From: Delphinapterus leucas | Taxonomy: Eukaryota > Chordata > Mammalia > Artiodactyla > Monodontidae | DNA length: 64,000 nt | Assembly: GCF_002288925.2 (NCBI RefSeq) | Contig: NW_022098067.1 | Location: 1,198,707-1,262,706 of the forward strand | Reading direction: 5' to 3' | Part shown: piece by piece, positions 45,138 to 56,293 of the stretch | Position numbering within the stretch: position 1 is the first letter of the stretch | Layout of the letters: every line of letters begins with the position of its first letter | Program-made: the position numbers and the translations under genes | Notes under the pieces: model-generated | What the model was told of the DNA's origin: nothing | Databases searched by the model: none | What the model saw: the letters and a program-made list of their open reading frames with translations, nothing else

Positions 45138-46641
45138 AAGATAGATCAAAGGAACAGGATAGAAAGCCCAGAGGTAAACCCACGCACATATGGCCACCTT
45201 ATCATTGACAAAGGAGGCAGGAATATACAGTGGAGAAAGGACAGCCTCTTCAATAAGTAGTGCTGGGAAAACTGGACAGGTACCTGTAAAAGTATGAGAT
45301 TAGATCACCCCCTAACACCATACACAAAAATAAGCTCAAAATAGATTAAAGACCTAAATGTAAGGCCAGAAATTATCAAACTCTTAGAGGAAAACATAGG
45401 CAGAACACTCTATGACATAAATCACAGTAAGATCCTTTTTGGTCCACCTCCTAGAGAAATGGAAATAAAAACAAAAATAAACAAATGGGACCTAATGAGA
45501 CTTCAAAGCTTTTGCACAGCAAAGGAAACCATAAACAGGACCAAAAGACAGCCATCAGAATGGGAGAAAATATTTTCAAATGAAGCAACTGACAAAAGAT
45601 TAATCTCCAAAATTTATAAGCAGCTCATGCAGCTCAATAGCAAAAAAACAAACAACCCAATCCAAAAATGGGCAGAAGACCTAAATAGACATTTCTCCAA
45701 AGAAGATATACAGACTGCCAACAAACACTTGAAAGAATGCTCAACATCATTAATTATTAGAGAAATGCAAATCAAAACTACAATGAGATATCATTTCACA
45801 CTAGTCAGAATGCCATCATCAAAAAATCTAGAAACAATAAATGCTGGAGAGGGTGTGAAGGAAAGGGAACACTCTTGCACTGCTGGTGGGAATGTGAATT
45901 GGTATAGCCACTATGGAGAACAGTATGGAGGTTCCTTAGAAAACTACAAATAGAACTACCATATGACCCATTAATCCCACTACCTGGCATATACCCTGGG
46001 AATACCATATTTCAAAAAGGGTCATGTACCAAAATATTCATTGCAGCTCTATTTACAATAGCCCAGAGATGGAAACAACCTAAGTGTCCATCATCAGATG
46101 AATGGATAAAGAAGATGTGGCACATATATACAATGGAATATTACTTAGCCATAAAACGAAACGAAATTGAGCTATTTGTAATGAGGTGGATGGACCTAGA
46201 GTCTGTCATACAGAGTGAAGTAAGTCAGAAAGAGAAAGACAAATACCGTATGCCAACACATATATATGGAATTTAAGAAAAAAAAATGTCATGAAGAACC
46301 TAGGGGTAAGACAGGAATAAAGACAGAGACCTACTAGAGAATGGACTTTAGGAAATAGGGAGGGGGAAGGGTAAGCTGTGACAAAGTGAGAGAGTGGCAT
46401 GGACATATATACACTACCAAGCGTAAAATAGATAGCTAGTGGGAAGCAGCCGCATAGCACGGGGATCAGTTCGGTGCTTTGTGACCACCTAGAGAGGTAG
46501 GATAAGGAGGGTTTGAGGGAGGGAGATGCAAGAGAGAAGAGATATGGGAACATATGTATATGTATAACTGATTCACTTTGTTATAAAGCAGAAACTAACA
46601 CCATTGTAAAGCAATTATACTCCAACAAAGATGTAAAAAAA

Positions 46642-46658
46642 AATAATACAGAGCTTGG
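46642..46658. repeat. Right 17-bp direct repeat of the 20-kb L1 block
   Basis: Second copy of AATAATACAGAGCTTGG, directly after the A tail of L1-E. The sequence beyond it (CCATTTCTACTC...) is not L1. Confidence 0.9.
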
Positions 46659-47059
46659 CCATTTCTACTCATAATCACATAATTGCCTCTCTATGCTATA
46701 TAATTTGAGGAATATTAACAGGTTCTGCCACCTCCAAACCTTCTTAACAGCCTGCCATCATTGAACTTCCCACCATTAGAGTCACTAAACTAGAAGAGCA
46801 CAAATATCTGGGTACTGTCTAGAAAACTCCAGTTCAAAATTCGTAGTATCATGAAGCATTCCTAAAAATACTCATTCCCTGTTAAATTAACTGCTTGACT
46901 GATACCTTGGACCCTGAGATTATAAGACAAGATTCAAGAGGAGGTAACACGTAGTATGTTTAAAACGTGAATAGCCCCAGTGGTGGGAAGATAAAACAGA
47001 GAAGCAAAGTGAGTTGGAAAAGCAATAGATGAGTTCTTGTAATTTAAAAACCTAACCTC
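46659..47059. other. No recognised feature
   Basis: Apparently unique flank of the L1 block. No open frame or RNA gene seen. Confidence 0.5.
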
Positions 47060-47245
47060 AAATTTAACCCAAATGACTTGTGACATTAATTCAATTGCAC
47101 ATCTTTTTTAGTCTCACAGTCTTTGTTTGTAAAATGTATATAATAATCCTTGCCCTGTCAGGTTGTTGGGAGAATGAAATGTATGTAGTGTTGCCTGCTA
47201 CAGTACCTGGCATAGAGAAAATGCACAGTTAATGTTAATTGAATT
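47060..47245 (+). mobile_element. MIR SINE relic
   Basis: Shows the MIR order: a CAGTCTTTGTTTGTAAAATG core, TATAATAATCCTTGCC, GGTTGTTGGGAGAATGAAATG, and a CTGGCATAGAGAAAATGCACAG end. Ancient tRNA-derived SINE common to all mammals. Confidence 0.85.
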
Positions 47246-47334
47246 GGGAGGTCCAGATATGAGGAGTAAATAGGGCCATAGTGGGTAGACTGAGTACAGG
47301 AGGGTCTCTATAATTGAAGAAAGACTGTAATCAC

Positions 47335-47450
47335 TTCTTTTATAATGTAAGCTCCCAAATTGTCAGAACCTCACCACCTAGTTCATTGCTGAATCACAGT
47401 GCTTAATGCAGGAACTGACACACATTAGGTGTCCTAAAATATTTGACCTT
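47335..47450 (+). mobile_element. L2 LINE 3'-end relic
   Basis: TAATGTAAGCTCCCAAATTG, then TTGCTGAATCACAGTGCTTAATGCAG, then CACACATTAGGTGTCC...AATATTTGA. This is the usual L2 3' end layout, diverged. Confidence 0.72.
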
Positions 47451-49049
47451 CTTTTTTGTTTCCTTAATCCCCAGCAAACAAGATTCTATAATCTCCATTA
47501 GTAATCATTTAGGCATTTAACATCCCTGGTGGGGACTACTTCCCAACAGCTTTGCTAACTCCCTTTTGTTGCAGCTAGAAACTATTCATCTTACTCAATT
47601 CTCAGTGCAGCATTTCAGCTCCCATGGTATTTGAAAGGTGTGTCTCCTCTGGTTTAGCTGTTGTTAATTTTGAGTTTCTTTAATAATTAATATCAGATCT
47701 CACTCCAACCAAGCTGACAGACAGGATTCTCTGCCTCTCCTTTTGTTTTTTAATTGGAATCTTGTGAGCTGCAAACTCCACAGTGCAAATGAGTTAAATA
47801 TCAGGCTGACATTTCCTTTTTGACAAAATTCAGCAAGCTCAGCCTCAGGAATGTTCCAGGAAGAACTACAGAAACAACATTGACTGAAGGGACAAAAATG
47901 GTCCCATGATCTTTTTCCTAATGTTTTTGTGGTTGCTCAAAGGGCTAAAATGTAGATGAGGTTAGAGGACAGTGATTCCCAAGTGAAAAGACAGAGGTTT
48001 ATTATTGATTTTGTAACTAGTCAAGACTGTGTATTTACTAGATGGTCTAGCACAGACCCTTCAGAGCTACAGTAAACACTGATAAAAATCAAGTCTACAA
48101 GAATCAGCCAAATATTTATTTAATATTAATGTGAGTACCTGGGCCAGTGACAATCATACGTCAACAGTGAAATGCCATAGACGTAGCCAAGAAGAATGAG
48201 ATTATGAGGAGTAGAGAAAAATGGTTCAGAAGCAGAAATTTATCAGGTGTACGTGTGTGCGTATCCATTGCACCTATATTTTATTAACTTCATGCTGAGA
48301 GAACTAGGTGACTGCTAGAAGAAGATGGTAAAATTTCAAAGTTGAGTACATAAAAGAATTTTTAAAATATCAGTTTAAATGTAACCTCACATTCAATTTT
48401 TAAAAATTCTATTTTAGGTGATTGTCATGGTAAGCATGGCTTTCCAAATTGGAAAGTTATAAATTTTCATGTGGTCTGAGTTAAGGTAAATATCAACTAG
48501 CCACTAAGGCTAATGATTCATGTTTCACACAGGACTTGTCACACAGAGTATCTACGGAATAAATATTTTTGTTTAAACAGTGTATTGCACAATATATAAA
48601 ATTATTACTATGAAGACTATCTATACGCAGTTTGAAAGGAACATATTTCTGCGGATGCCTCAAGAATAAAGCAATTGAATGAAAATTTTACCTTTAAAAG
48701 AAGGAGAATATCAATTGTCATATAAATGAAATATTACAAGTAGAAAAATAGTTCTTGTGAGTTAGGAAAAACCTTTTTTCATATTTATGTCCTCCCAGCA
48801 TACATGTTCACAGAAGTCATTCTTGGTGTCAGAAAATTTTGCTGTGATGTTTCATGCTTTAAAACCTCAATGGCTTTCAATCCTAAACATTCTTTTTGCT
48901 CATGTTACATAGTGGTGGCTGCAATCCACATATCTTCTCATACTGGAGATGGAGGCTGAAGGAGCAGTCCCTATTGGGTATATGCCATTTTTGTGGTAGA
49001 GAAAAATAGCTAGAGAGCTGATGGGAGCTCCTGCTGCCTTTCAAAGCTT
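47451..49049. other. No recognised feature
   Basis: Single-copy-looking, moderately AT-rich DNA. No supported gene, RNA or clear repeat. Confidence 0.5.
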
Positions 49050-49365
49050 CTGCTCAGAAATGGTGTATATCACATCCACTCCCATTCATTTGGTCCAAGA
49101 ATGTCACGTGGCTAAACCCAAAGTCAATGAGGTAGCAGCAGCGGGCACATTGAGTGCCAGGGCCAGGGTCAGGGGCTAGGATCGCCGGGTGAAATGCTGG
49201 ACCTCCAATGAAATTTGAATTCCAGTAAAAATCAAATATGTTTTTAATATGTGTGTGCTCTAAATATTGCATGGAGCATGCTTATTTCATAATATTATTT
49301 GTTGTACACCTGAAACATAGGCGGTCTGCATTTTTACTTGCTAAATCTGGTGACCCTCGGAGAGA
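49050..49365. repeat. Probable old interspersed repeat, family not recognised
   Basis: The right part (GTTGTACACCTGAAACATAGG, TTTTTACTTGCTAAATCTGGTGACCC) resembles a common mammalian repeat ending TCTGGCAACCCT that I cannot name. The left part has no match from memory. A 72-residue minus-strand open stretch overlaps it and is not called. Confidence 0.35.
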
Positions 49366-50329
49366 TCAATAATCCTCCTAGAGAGAAAGGGGTAGTGAAT
49401 TATCAGGAACAACCATATAATCTACCATTGTACCTCTGTATTGCTAGCCTTCTATAATTAATTAGTTGATAATTAATTAATCATAGCTCCAGGAATCTGC
49501 TTGCTCCTCTCTACTCCATGAACTTTCCTTTGTACTGATCTAACCTAATGCCAACTGGCTTCATATTAATGACAAAATTACAATGAGCTCCAGGTCTCTC
49601 TCCAGGAATTTAGCTTCCCTACAAGTGTTTATAATTTATTCTCACCTGGGTCCACAAACAGATGAGTCACTTGTGGAGAAACACCCATCATATTCTTTTC
49701 CTCTCCTGCAACTCTCACTTGCTCATCTCCGCTGCCTCAGAGCCATTTGAAGGAGCCTCATCACTACATCTCTGCCAGTGCTTAACCCTGAGGACACTGG
49801 GTACCAAGGGGACTGGGTCCCAGTGTCCCCAAAGCTGCTATTTTTCAGAGCACCATGCTGGAGCTGGCTCCATAGAAAGATGGGAGAACTCTCCTCTCTC
49901 AGCTCTTCATGGCTGCAGCTGGACCCAGGACCATCTCTACTTATGCCCAAGGTTCCATGACAGCAGATTTGCCAGCTTCTGACCTTAAACTTCTAACTGG
50001 GTCATCTCAAATGCAGTCCCAGGGACTTTAGGCTTAAGCATCTGCAGTGGAGTTATTGGGGATAAAAGCCAAATGGACGTTTTGTATGAGCCATTGTGCA
50101 CACCCATGGTGCTCTTGCCCTGCTTGTGTCTAGCATGGTAACAATGCTACTTGCTTCCTCTTCTTTATACACCTTTTGCCTGTGTTTGTCTTTCCCATGC
50201 TCTCCTTTGCCTCCAGGAGTTCACAGATATTGATTCTTTTTCCTGGCATGTTTTATTGCATCTCCCACCATGCAGTAAACTTTGTGGTTGGTTCCCCAAT
50301 ATCAATTCTATCTGTTCCTCAGTGAGAAG
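49366..50329. other. No recognised feature
   Basis: Open stretches of 60 to 106 residues occur on both strands (for example 49662-49982) but overlap one another, have no recognisable domain and are not bounded by convincing splice signals. No gene called. Confidence 0.45.
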
Positions 50330-50770
50330 CAGTGATGTGATGGGAGACTTGACCTAAGGGTAATCCAATTTGTACTGCCTGTGGTTGGTTTATATGACCT
50401 AGTTCTGGGCAATGTGATACAGGAGAGGTTTGCTAGAAACTGCTGTGAAATGTCTTTCTTGCTTTTACAAGAGAATGGTGGGAAGTTATTATTTCTCTCT
50501 ATTTTGAGCAAGGAAACACATAGCAGTAAATGCTATGACCACCATCCTGCAGCCATAAAGGGAACCAGAAATAGGATGAAGCCAATGCTTTAGATAGTAG
50601 AGCAGAGAGATTACAAAACCTGAGTCTCCATGACATCACTTCACCTGTGGCTCAATCAACTTTGAGGTACACCCTACCTCCGGATTGCCTCTTTGTGATC
50701 TACAAGTGTGCTTGCTGTCTAAGCCAGTTTTGATTTTCCATTTCTTATAGCTGAAGGCATCCTAACATGT
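50330..50770 (+). repeat. Probable old interspersed repeat (LTR or DNA type)
   Basis: CCTAGTTCTGGGCAATGTGA, then a GATTACAAAACCTGAGTCTC and ATGACATCACTTCACC block, then a TTTATAGCTGAAGGCATCCTAAC-like end. This is the arrangement of a widespread mammalian repeat I recognise by pattern but cannot assign. Diverged and non-coding. Confidence 0.45.
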
Positions 50771-50899
50771 CCTTCCCTTTTCTTCCTCTCCTGCCAACTC
50801 CTTATAGATCAGGATTGAGTTTGTTATTTTCTTGGGATTGCCTGAGTCTGGGTTAGGGCCCTTTACTTCTCCTCTCATAGTCTTTAAGACACTTTGTAT

Positions 50900-51030
50900 C
50901 ATTGCTGTGTAACAGCCTGTGCCAACTACTAGAACATAATTCCCGAAGAGCAGGAATTATTTCTGTCTTGTCAACTAGTCTATTACTGTCACAGTGTCAG
51001 CCACAGAGTCAATACTTATTAAAGACTTGC
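50900..51030 (+). mobile_element. L2 or MIR 3'-end relic
   Basis: ATTCCCGAAGAGCAGGAATTATTTC, then ACTGTCACAGTGTCAGCCAC, then AGTCAATACTTATTAAAGACTTGCTG. Pattern of an L2 3' end. Confidence 0.68.
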
Positions 51031-52159
51031 TGAAAGAAGGGGCTCCAAGGCCTCACACCAGTATCATCACGTTCAGTCATTCAGGCCCCTCTCACCTTCA
51101 CTGCCAGTTTCCTGTCTTTGGTTGGTTATGGCAATATTGCTTGCCCTCTTTATTGAATTCATTCTGGTTTCTGGCTCCCACTGTAAGGCATGCCTCTCAC
51201 CCTTTAACCCATCCACCCAGCTATCCATTCTATTGATTTTCCTCACCTTCTGCTTGTCCCTATGGCGATGGTCAGCCCAGTACCCCTGTCCTGCTTCCAC
51301 TTCCCATGCCTCCCTGACCCACCTCAGCCTTCAGCCTCTCCCCGGCCCCAACAAAGGCCATGGTGAGTGTCAATTTCTTACTTCTGACGTAGCTGCAGGA
51401 TATGAGATAAACAACAAAATTCATATTGATGTGTTATCTCTTCCTTTAAATCTAATAAAGGGACAATAAACTAATGGGGTCAGCAAGGTTCATATACTGG
51501 GGGCCTGGGAGTTTGTGGAACATTTTATCAAGGAATTATGGCATTTTTATGTAGCCCATATGGAAAATTGAAGACATGTTTGAAAACAAAGATACAAAAT
51601 ACAAAAACCAGAAATTAGTTTGCATCTTTTTCTTACACGTGGAAATTGAAAGGCAGCTGCACTGTGACAGACTATCAGAAAATCTTTGGTGACATTAATA
51701 GTGTGAAAAACTGGTCTGTTTTCCCTGAGCTCACTATGATGATTGTAATAGAGTTATCAGAATGGTATTGTGAGAAGAAATATCCACTGGGTTCCATTTC
51801 TTTATTTATCTTAGAGGGAAATCATATGTGAAAATATTTGTAATTCCTGCAAAGCATGGAGATAATAAGCAACATCTACAGCTTTATTTTCAGGAGGAAA
51901 ACTGAAGTTTTTATCATACATTCATATAGGTAAATAATAATTCTTACCTTCTGTCTAATACCTTCTATTTGTCAGAACTTAACCATCTGTATGGTTTCTT
52001 TTAATTTAATTTTTCATTAGTTACTAAACAAAAGTAAAGAGAATCTTACAGTGAACCTTATCCATCACTCAGTTTCAACAATTAGCAAAATATGGCCAGG
52101 CTTGCTTCACTGATATCCCTCTCCTACTCTTCCCCCACATTTTCTTATTTAATTTTCTC
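51031..52159. other. No recognised feature
   Basis: A 115-residue plus-strand open stretch (51122-51469) and a 75-residue minus-strand one overlap in different frames and show no domain. Not called as genes. The rest is AT-rich and featureless. Confidence 0.45.
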
Positions 52160-52300
52160 AGTGAGAGATGTACTACTGCTAGCTGCATTTAGCACAGGAA
52201 AATGAGATTCTGAGAGACTGAAGGATATCCCGGTTACATAGGGTAATACATGGAAAATCCAGAACTGAGCAAAAGTTTGAATTACATCAGAGTCATAGCC
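52160..52300 (-). mobile_element. MIR SINE relic
   Basis: Reverse MIR pattern: GGAAAATGAGATTCTGAGAGACTGAAGG, GGTTACATAGGGTAATACATGG, CCAGAACTGAGCAAAAGTTTGAA. Confidence 0.7.
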
Positions 52301-52495
52301 TAAACTGATCATCAGGAAAGGCACTAGATGTGCATGGCAATAGTGTACTAATTTACCAATGCCTTGAATGAATTGAGAAATCAATGAACTAATGTTTGTT
52401 GAGCTCTGACTTTATATCCACACTGTACTAGCTATAGTAATGGAAAAAATTAAAAAGCAGATTCACCAGAAAGTGGGTGCCCCAATGACAGTAAT

Positions 52496-52610
52496 TTTTT
52501 AAAAGCTTTATTGAGATAAATACAATAAAATTCATTATTTCAAGTTTATGATTCAATGGGTTTCAGTGTATTTACAGGATCATACTTCCATCAATCACAG
52601 TCATTTTTAA
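52496..52610 (-). mobile_element. Old L1 3'-end fragment
   Basis: AGCTTTATTGAGATAAATACAATAAAATTC and ATTCAATGGGTTTCAGTGTATTTAC match the 3' UTR edge of L1M-type elements read in reverse, as at 19075. Confidence 0.7.
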
Positions 52611-52787
52611 ATATTTAAATCTGCTTTATCCTCAGTACCTGAAAATAGTGCCAAAAATATTATGTGTTCAATAAACGTTTGTTGAATAAATGAATGAAAA
52701 GATTTAACGAGCTTACCGTGTAGCTGGTTAGTCAAGATATATACATATAAACAGAAAATAAGATAGTTTACACTACCATACCAAATC

Positions 52788-52812
52788 AATTTATTTATTT
52801 ATTTATTTATTC
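52788..52812. repeat. (TTTA)n microsatellite
   Basis: About six TTTA units directly left of the hAT element target site. Confidence 0.9.
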
Positions 52813-52820
52813 ATTTAGAA

Positions 52821-53050
52821 CAGGGGTCCCCAACCCCTGGGCTGCGGACTGGTACCTGGCTGAGGCCTGTTAGGAAGCAGACCGCATAGCAGGAGGTGAG
52901 CGGCAGGCACGTGAATGAAGCTTCATCTGCTGCTCCCCATCGCTCCCCATAGCTCACGATACCACCTGAACCATCCCCCGGCCCCCCATCAGTGGAAAAA
53001 TTGTCTTCCACGAAACCGGTCCTTGGTGCTGAAAAGGTTGGGGACTGGTG
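52821..53050. mobile_element. Non-autonomous hAT element, 230 bp, with 8-bp TSD
   Basis: The element has inverted ends (CAGGGGTCCCCAACCCC at the left; GGTTGGGGACTGGTG at the right) and a duplicated target ATTTAGAA at 52813-52820 and 53051-53058. Eight-base TSDs and CAGGG-type ends are the hAT signature. The interior is GC-rich (GCATAGCAGGAGGTGAGCGGC; CCACGAAACCGGTCC). It is too short to encode a transposase. The family resembles common mammalian hAT copies; the exact name is not assigned. The overlapping 66-residue open stretch is not a gene. Confidence 0.93.
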
Positions 53051-53058
53051 ATTTAGAA

Positions 53059-53729
53059 GATATTTAATGAATGTCTACCCTGTACCAGGTGGAATTGCTA
53101 TTGCAATTTAAAAAAGTGATTTCTGTGCTTTGTTTGAATACACTCTGTCTTTTAATATCTATATAAGAAATATCAGTATTGTTTGACTTTACAAAAATGT
53201 CCTGCTTTTGGTAAGAACCAGAGAATACCAGATACACATTTCAAGTACATTGTCTGGAGTCTATTCTAAAATAAGAAACCTTAATGAGACATTATTTGCA
53301 TCAAGAAGGCTTTTCTAGATGTTAGATTGATGTGGGAAAATGCTTCTAGAAACAGAAGTCATAATTTGAAATTTAGGGTCATGAGATATGAATTCTCAGT
53401 CATACTCCAAGCTTGACTTTTCAAAATATAACTTCAACTTTTAAATGAAATAAAGTATGAATCCTTTTTTTTTAGTAAAATCTGAAAGCATTTGTTGATT
53501 TCATAAAGAAAAAGTAGCTTTCAAACTGTATGATTATAATTCTAAGTAATATAATCATATGCTAAGTCAATTATTACCCAAAAGTGTGTGTCAGTGATTG
53601 AGGTTGGACTATAGCTTAAGCTTTATTGGTCTTTGACATTTTAAAAATGTCTGATCTTTAACCATCTGGAGGTATTCTAACTTTGTATTATATCCCTTTA
53701 TTGTGGAGTGAATAGTTGCGATACAAAAT
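53059..53729. other. No recognised feature
   Basis: The first 50 bases may be the edge of a MIR or L2 cut by the hAT element (GAATGTCTACCCTGTACCAGG). The rest is AT-rich and featureless. Confidence 0.45.
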
Positions 53730-53740
53730 ATCTTCATCCA

Positions 53741-55062
53741 CTGGCATTTTTCACAGAACTAGAACAAAAAATTTCACAATTTGTATGGAAACACAAAAGA
53801 CCCCGAATACCAAAGCAATCTTGAGAATGAAAAACAGAGCTGGAGAAATCAGGCTCCCTGACTTCAGACTATACAGCAAAGCTACAGTAATCAGGACAGT
53901 ATGGTACTGGCACAAAAACAGAAAGATCGATCAATGGAACAAGATAGAAAGCCCAGAGATAAACCCATGCACATATGGTCACCTTATCTTTGATAAAGGA
54001 GGCAAGAGTGTACAGTGGAGAAAGGACAGCCTCTTCAATAAGTGCTGCTGGGAAAACTGGACAGGTACATGTAAAAGTATGAGATTAGATCACTCCCTAA
54101 CACCATATACAAAAATAAACTCAAAATGGATTAAAGACCTAAACATAAGGCCAGAAACTATCAAACTCTTAGAGGAAAACATAGGCAGAACACTCTATGA
54201 CATAAATCACAGCAAGATCCTTTTTGACCCACCTCCTAGAGAAATGGAAATAAAAACAAAAATAAACAAATGGGACCTAATGAAACTTCAAACCTTTTGC
54301 ACAGCAAAGGAAACCATAAACAAGACCAAAAGACAACCCTCAGAATGGGAGAAAATATTTGCAAATGAAGCAACTGACAAAAGATTAATCTCCAAAATTT
54401 ATAAGCAGCTCATGCAGCTCAATAACAAAAAAACAAACAATCCAATCCAAAAATGGGCAGAAGACCTAAATAAACATTTCTCCAAAGAAGTTATACAGAC
54501 TGCCAACAAACATATGAAAGAATGATTAACATCATTAATCATTAGAGAAATGCAAATCAAAACTACAATGAGATATCATCTGACACCGGTCAGAATGGCC
54601 ATCATCAGGAAATCTACAAACAATAAATGCTGGAGAGGGTGTGGAGAAAAGGGAACCCTCTTGCACTGTTGGTGAGAATGTAAATTGATACAGCCACTGT
54701 GGAGAACAGTATGGAGGTTCCTTAAAAATCTACAAATAGAACTACCATACGACCCAGCAATCCCACTACTGGGCATATACCCTGAGAAAACCATAATTCA
54801 AAAAGAGTCATGTACCAAAATGTTCATTGCAGCTCTATTTACAATAGCCCGGAGATGGAAACAACCTAAGTGTCCATCATCAGAAGAATGGATAAAGAAG
54901 ATGTGGCACATACATACAATGGAATATTACTCAGCCATAAAAAGAAACGAAATTGAGCTATTTGTAGTGAGGTGGATGGACCTGGAGTCTGTCATACAGA
55001 GTGGAGTAAGTCAGAAAGAGAGAGACAGGTACCGTATGTTAACACATATATATGGAATTTAA
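53741..55062 (+). pseudogene. L1-F ORF2 C-terminal fragment
   Basis: The frame is open from 53716 to 54525 (269 residues, including about eight of flank; contains [18 protein letters not shown] and [15 protein letters not shown]), where a TGA stops it. The terminal part reopens from 54685 to the normal end at 55062 (...MLTHIYGI). It covers the domain downstream of RT, including the Cys-rich terminal region, and has no RT or endonuclease. Confidence 0.88.
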
Positions 55063-55432
55063 GAAAAAAAATGTCATGAAGAACCTAGGGGTAAGACAGG
55101 AATAAAGACAGAGACCTACTAGAGAATGGACTTGAGGATATCGGGAGGGGGAAGGGTAAGCTGTGATGAGGCGAGAGAGTGGCATGGACATATATACACT
55201 ACCAAGCGTAAGACAGATAGCTAGTGGGAAGCAGCCGCATAGCACAGGGAGATCAGCTTGCTGCTTTGTGACCACCTGGAGGGGTTGGATAGGGAGGGTG
55301 GGAGGGAGGGAGATGCAGCAGGGAGGAGATATGGGAACATATGTATATGTATAACTGATTCACTTTGTTATAAAGCAGAAACTAACACACCATTGTAAAG
55401 CAATTATACTCTAATAAAGATGTAAAAAAAAA
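53741..55432 (+). mobile_element. L1-F, 5'-truncated LINE-1
   Basis: About 1.7 kb of L1 from the ORF2 C-terminal half (CTGGCATTTTTCACAGAAC) through a complete 3' UTR, an intact AATAAA (near 55415) and a short A tail. An 11-bp direct repeat ATCTTCATCCA flanks it (53730-53740 and 55433-55443), overlapping the CCA of the L1 5' junction, a sign of microhomology at the truncation point. It is one of the least damaged C-terminal regions in the window. Confidence 0.94.
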
Positions 55433-55443
55433 ATCTTCATCCA

Positions 55444-55714
55444 AAAGAATCAGGAATAGCAAAAAAAGAAAAAGAAACCAAACTTTTCTAATTTAGATTA
55501 CATTTGGGTAGTAGTTTGGCTCTATATCTGTTAGGGAAGAGTTAAGGTAGGCCCACATTGTTTGTGTAATTACAATCTAGACCTCTCAGAAAAACATGTT
55601 TAATAACTTGTTACCTATTTCTTTTGCTTATACTTCACTTTGTCTCCTGAAAGCCTAAACATGTAAATAATTTGTGTCTATATATGGTGCTTTTCTGTTC
55701 ATATGATGATTTCC
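55444..55714. other. No recognised feature
   Basis: AT-rich flank right of L1-F. No open frame or repeat recognised. Confidence 0.45.
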
Positions 55715-55900
55715 CATCAGTTATCTTCTTTATTTCTCAAAATAACCTTGTAAAGGAAGCATTCTTTTTATTCCCATTTCACAGATAAGGCAGCTAAGGT
55801 GCAGTGATTTTTCCCAATGTCTCATAGTTATAGTCCAACCCAAATTTTTAGATTCTAACTTCCATGCTACTTTTGCACTTTGCACTCTTGCCCTTAACCT
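55715..55900 (-). mobile_element. MIR SINE relic
   Basis: Reverse MIR pattern: CTCAAAATAACCTTGTAAAGGAAGC, TTCCCATTTCACAGATAAGGCAGC, CCCAATGTCTCATAGTTATAG. Confidence 0.82.
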
Positions 55901-55931
55901 GTTAAGAGACCATCCGTATATGCAAGCTCAG

Positions 55932-56288
55932 TGTGTTAGTGCATTTAGGCTGTTATAACAGAATACCATAAACTAGGTGGCTTATGAACAATTGAGATTT
56001 ATTTCTCACTGTTCTGGAGGCTGGGAATTCCAAGATCAAGGTGCAGGAAAATTCAGTGTCTGGTGAGAACCTATTTCCTGGTTCATAGACAACCATCTTC
56101 TTGCTTTACTTCACATGGTAGAAGGATCTTGCTGGGGTCTCTTATAAAAAAGCACTAATCGTATTCATGAGGGCTATGACTTCATGACCTAATTACCTCC
56201 CCAAAGCCCCACTTCCTAATACCTTCACTTCGGTAACCACGTTTCAATGTATAAATTTTAGGGAAACACAAACAACAGAGCCATAGCA
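55932..56288 (-). mobile_element. MaLR-type solo LTR with 5-bp TSD
   Basis: 357-bp LTR with TG...CA ends (TGTGTTAGTGC; CATAGCA) flanked by CTCAG at 55927-55931 and 56289-56293. Internal text ATAACAGAATACCATAAACTAGG, TTTATTTCTCACTGTTCTGGAGGC and CATGAGGGC...ACCTAATTACCTCCCC is that of mammalian ERVL-MaLR LTRs (MLT1/MST group) in reverse. No internal retroviral region is present, so it is a solo LTR. Confidence 0.92.
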
Positions 56289-56293
56289 CTCAG

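Larger units (their letters stand above)
42068..46276 (+). pseudogene. L1-E ORF2, split by an inverted L1 fragment
   Basis: The ATG at 42068 starts the endonuclease domain (MGIGTYISIITLNVNGLNA; the usual CLQETH region is damaged near 42180). The endonuclease is interrupted at 42567 by the inverted piece 42568-42933 and resumes at 42951. From 42969 an open frame of 722 residues covers the rest of the endonuclease and the whole RT. Further C-terminal pieces follow at 45459-45953 and to the stop at 46274-46276. The RT box is FADE (44553-44564), a change of the second catalytic aspartate. Without the insertion the ORF would have the usual length of about 3.8 kb. Confidence 0.92.
40132..46641 (+). 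mobile_element. L1-E, nearly full-length LINE-1
   Basis: Plus-strand L1 truncated in the 5' UTR: 5' UTR 40132-41117, ORF1 41118-42009, ORF2 42068-46276 (split by an inverted fragment), 3' UTR 46277-46634 and a short A tail to 46641. The polyadenylation hexamer reads AACAAA (near 46624) in place of AATAAA. The tail is followed directly by the right copy of the 17-bp repeat. Its left neighbour L1-D is not seen to resume after it. Confidence 0.93.

Noticed and set aside
49662..49982. 106-residue open frame in apparently unique DNA as a host exon
   Set aside because: Overlapping frames on both strands are of similar length, no domain or codon pattern is visible, and no convincing splice context was seen.
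51122..51469. 115-residue open frame as a membrane protein
   Set aside because: Hydrophobic stretch without family motifs; no supporting structure around it.
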